In this document: positions 33,135-33,374 of the stretch, piece by piece
Layout: the number at the start of each line of letters is the position of its first letter
How positions within the stretch are numbered: position 1 is the first letter of the stretch
Origin: an uncultured Candidatus Pelagibacter sp.
GTDB lineage: Bacteria; Pseudomonadota; Alphaproteobacteria; Pelagibacterales; Pelagibacteraceae
Direction of reading: 5' to 3'
DNA: 33,374 nt
Assembly (NCBI GenBank): GCA_913030805.1
Contig: CAJWDL010000010.1
Span: 1-33,374 of the forward strand
Notes under the pieces: model-generated
Database searches by the model: none
Told to the model about the DNA's origin: nothing
What the model saw: the letters and a program-made list of their open reading frames with translations, nothing else
Translations under genes and position numbers: made by a program

Positions 33135-33374
33135 ATGAGCAATTCAAATATAATTACAAGTGAAGATGTTTTTCAATTGGTTAATGGTTTGACATTAAAT
33201 CAAAAAATAGAACGTTCTTTAAATTTAATAAATGATGCTCATAATAAATATGGAGATAATTTAATAGTTGCAAATAGTTTGGGCAAGGATTCTTGCGTTG
33301 TTTGGGATTTGGCAAAACAAGTGTCTTCTGACATTAAAGGTTTTATAGTAACTACACCTTTTAAACCTGTAGAG
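33135..33374 (+). CDS. PAPS reductase-family protein, CysH-like (N-terminal part, cut by window end)
   Basis: Eighty codons are present. The PP-loop motif SLGKDSCVVWDLA (~48-60) and GFIVTTPFKP (~69-78) place it in the adenine-nucleotide alpha-hydrolase/PAPS reductase superfamily. The start ATG 33135 has AAGGAAG (33127-33132 region) close upstream. The family reduces PAPS or APS to sulfite, but PP-loop relatives such as CysD share this part, so the exact enzyme is open. A SAM-responsive leader implies a sulfur/methionine role. This is notable because well-studied SAR11 strains lack assimilatory sulfate reduction. Confidence 0.65.
   Translation, partial: MSNSNIITSEDVFQLVNGLTLNQKIERSLNLINDAHNKYGDNLIVANSLGKDSCVVWDLAKQVSSDIKGFIVTTPFKPVE

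Overview
The window is a very AT-rich, tightly packed bacterial chromosome segment. Gene content points to a marine alphaproteobacterium of the SAR11 (Pelagibacterales) type: a heparinase-like gene beside purH, tsaD/hemC/hemD close together, IalB, DUF2794 and HspQ proteins, a glycolate oxidase operon, and a SAM-II-like plus SAM-V-like riboswitch pair. SAM-V is known mainly from SAR11. This assignment is an inference from gene content; no rRNA is present.

Region 1 (1-4450) looks like the edge of a variable surface-polysaccharide island. It starts with about 460 bases without a gene and a 3' fragment of a glycine tRNA. A GT4 glycosyltransferase, a membrane GT87-like glycosyltransferase, a GT2 glycosyltransferase, a frameshifted FkbM methyltransferase and a truncated second copy of the GT2 start follow. 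Region 2 (4452-6854) has a DprE1/DprE2-like oxidase-reductase pair, which probably makes a lipid-linked pentose for the envelope, and a pterin dehydratase.

Region 3 (6844-22157) is a conserved core. A minus-strand block carries tsaD, an EVE-domain protein, acs, rpe, a heparinase-like gene and purH. A plus-strand block carries hemC, hemD, an MscS channel, yggT and folD. Then come an ialB-like gene with argG (minus), a Bax-inhibitor-1 protein (plus), yciB with DUF2794 (minus) and hspQ (plus). Region 4 (22158-22466) has no gene but holds a 17-bp RNA-type hairpin with a CU-rich loop, followed by an exact 74-bp tandem duplication of the loop and 3' arm. This is the best candidate for an undescribed small RNA.

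Region 5 (22482-30462) has a PagL-like lipid A deacylase and a 2-hydroxyacid block: an FMN 2-hydroxyacid oxidase, an aminotransferase, glcD-glcE-glcF and a D-glycerate/hydroxypyruvate dehydrogenase. Together these could oxidise glycolate and lactate and pass glyoxylate on to glycine or glycerate. Region 6 (30519-32815) is an alpha/beta hydrolase, an EamA transporter and an Lrp/AsnC regulator. It is visibly richer in GC, and a copy of the hydrolase gene start lies at its far end, which suggests a separately acquired cassette. Region 7 (32816-33374) is a SAM-II-like aptamer, an intrinsic terminator with a visible antiterminator partner, a SAM-V-like aptamer, and the start of a PAPS-reductase-family gene cut by the window edge.
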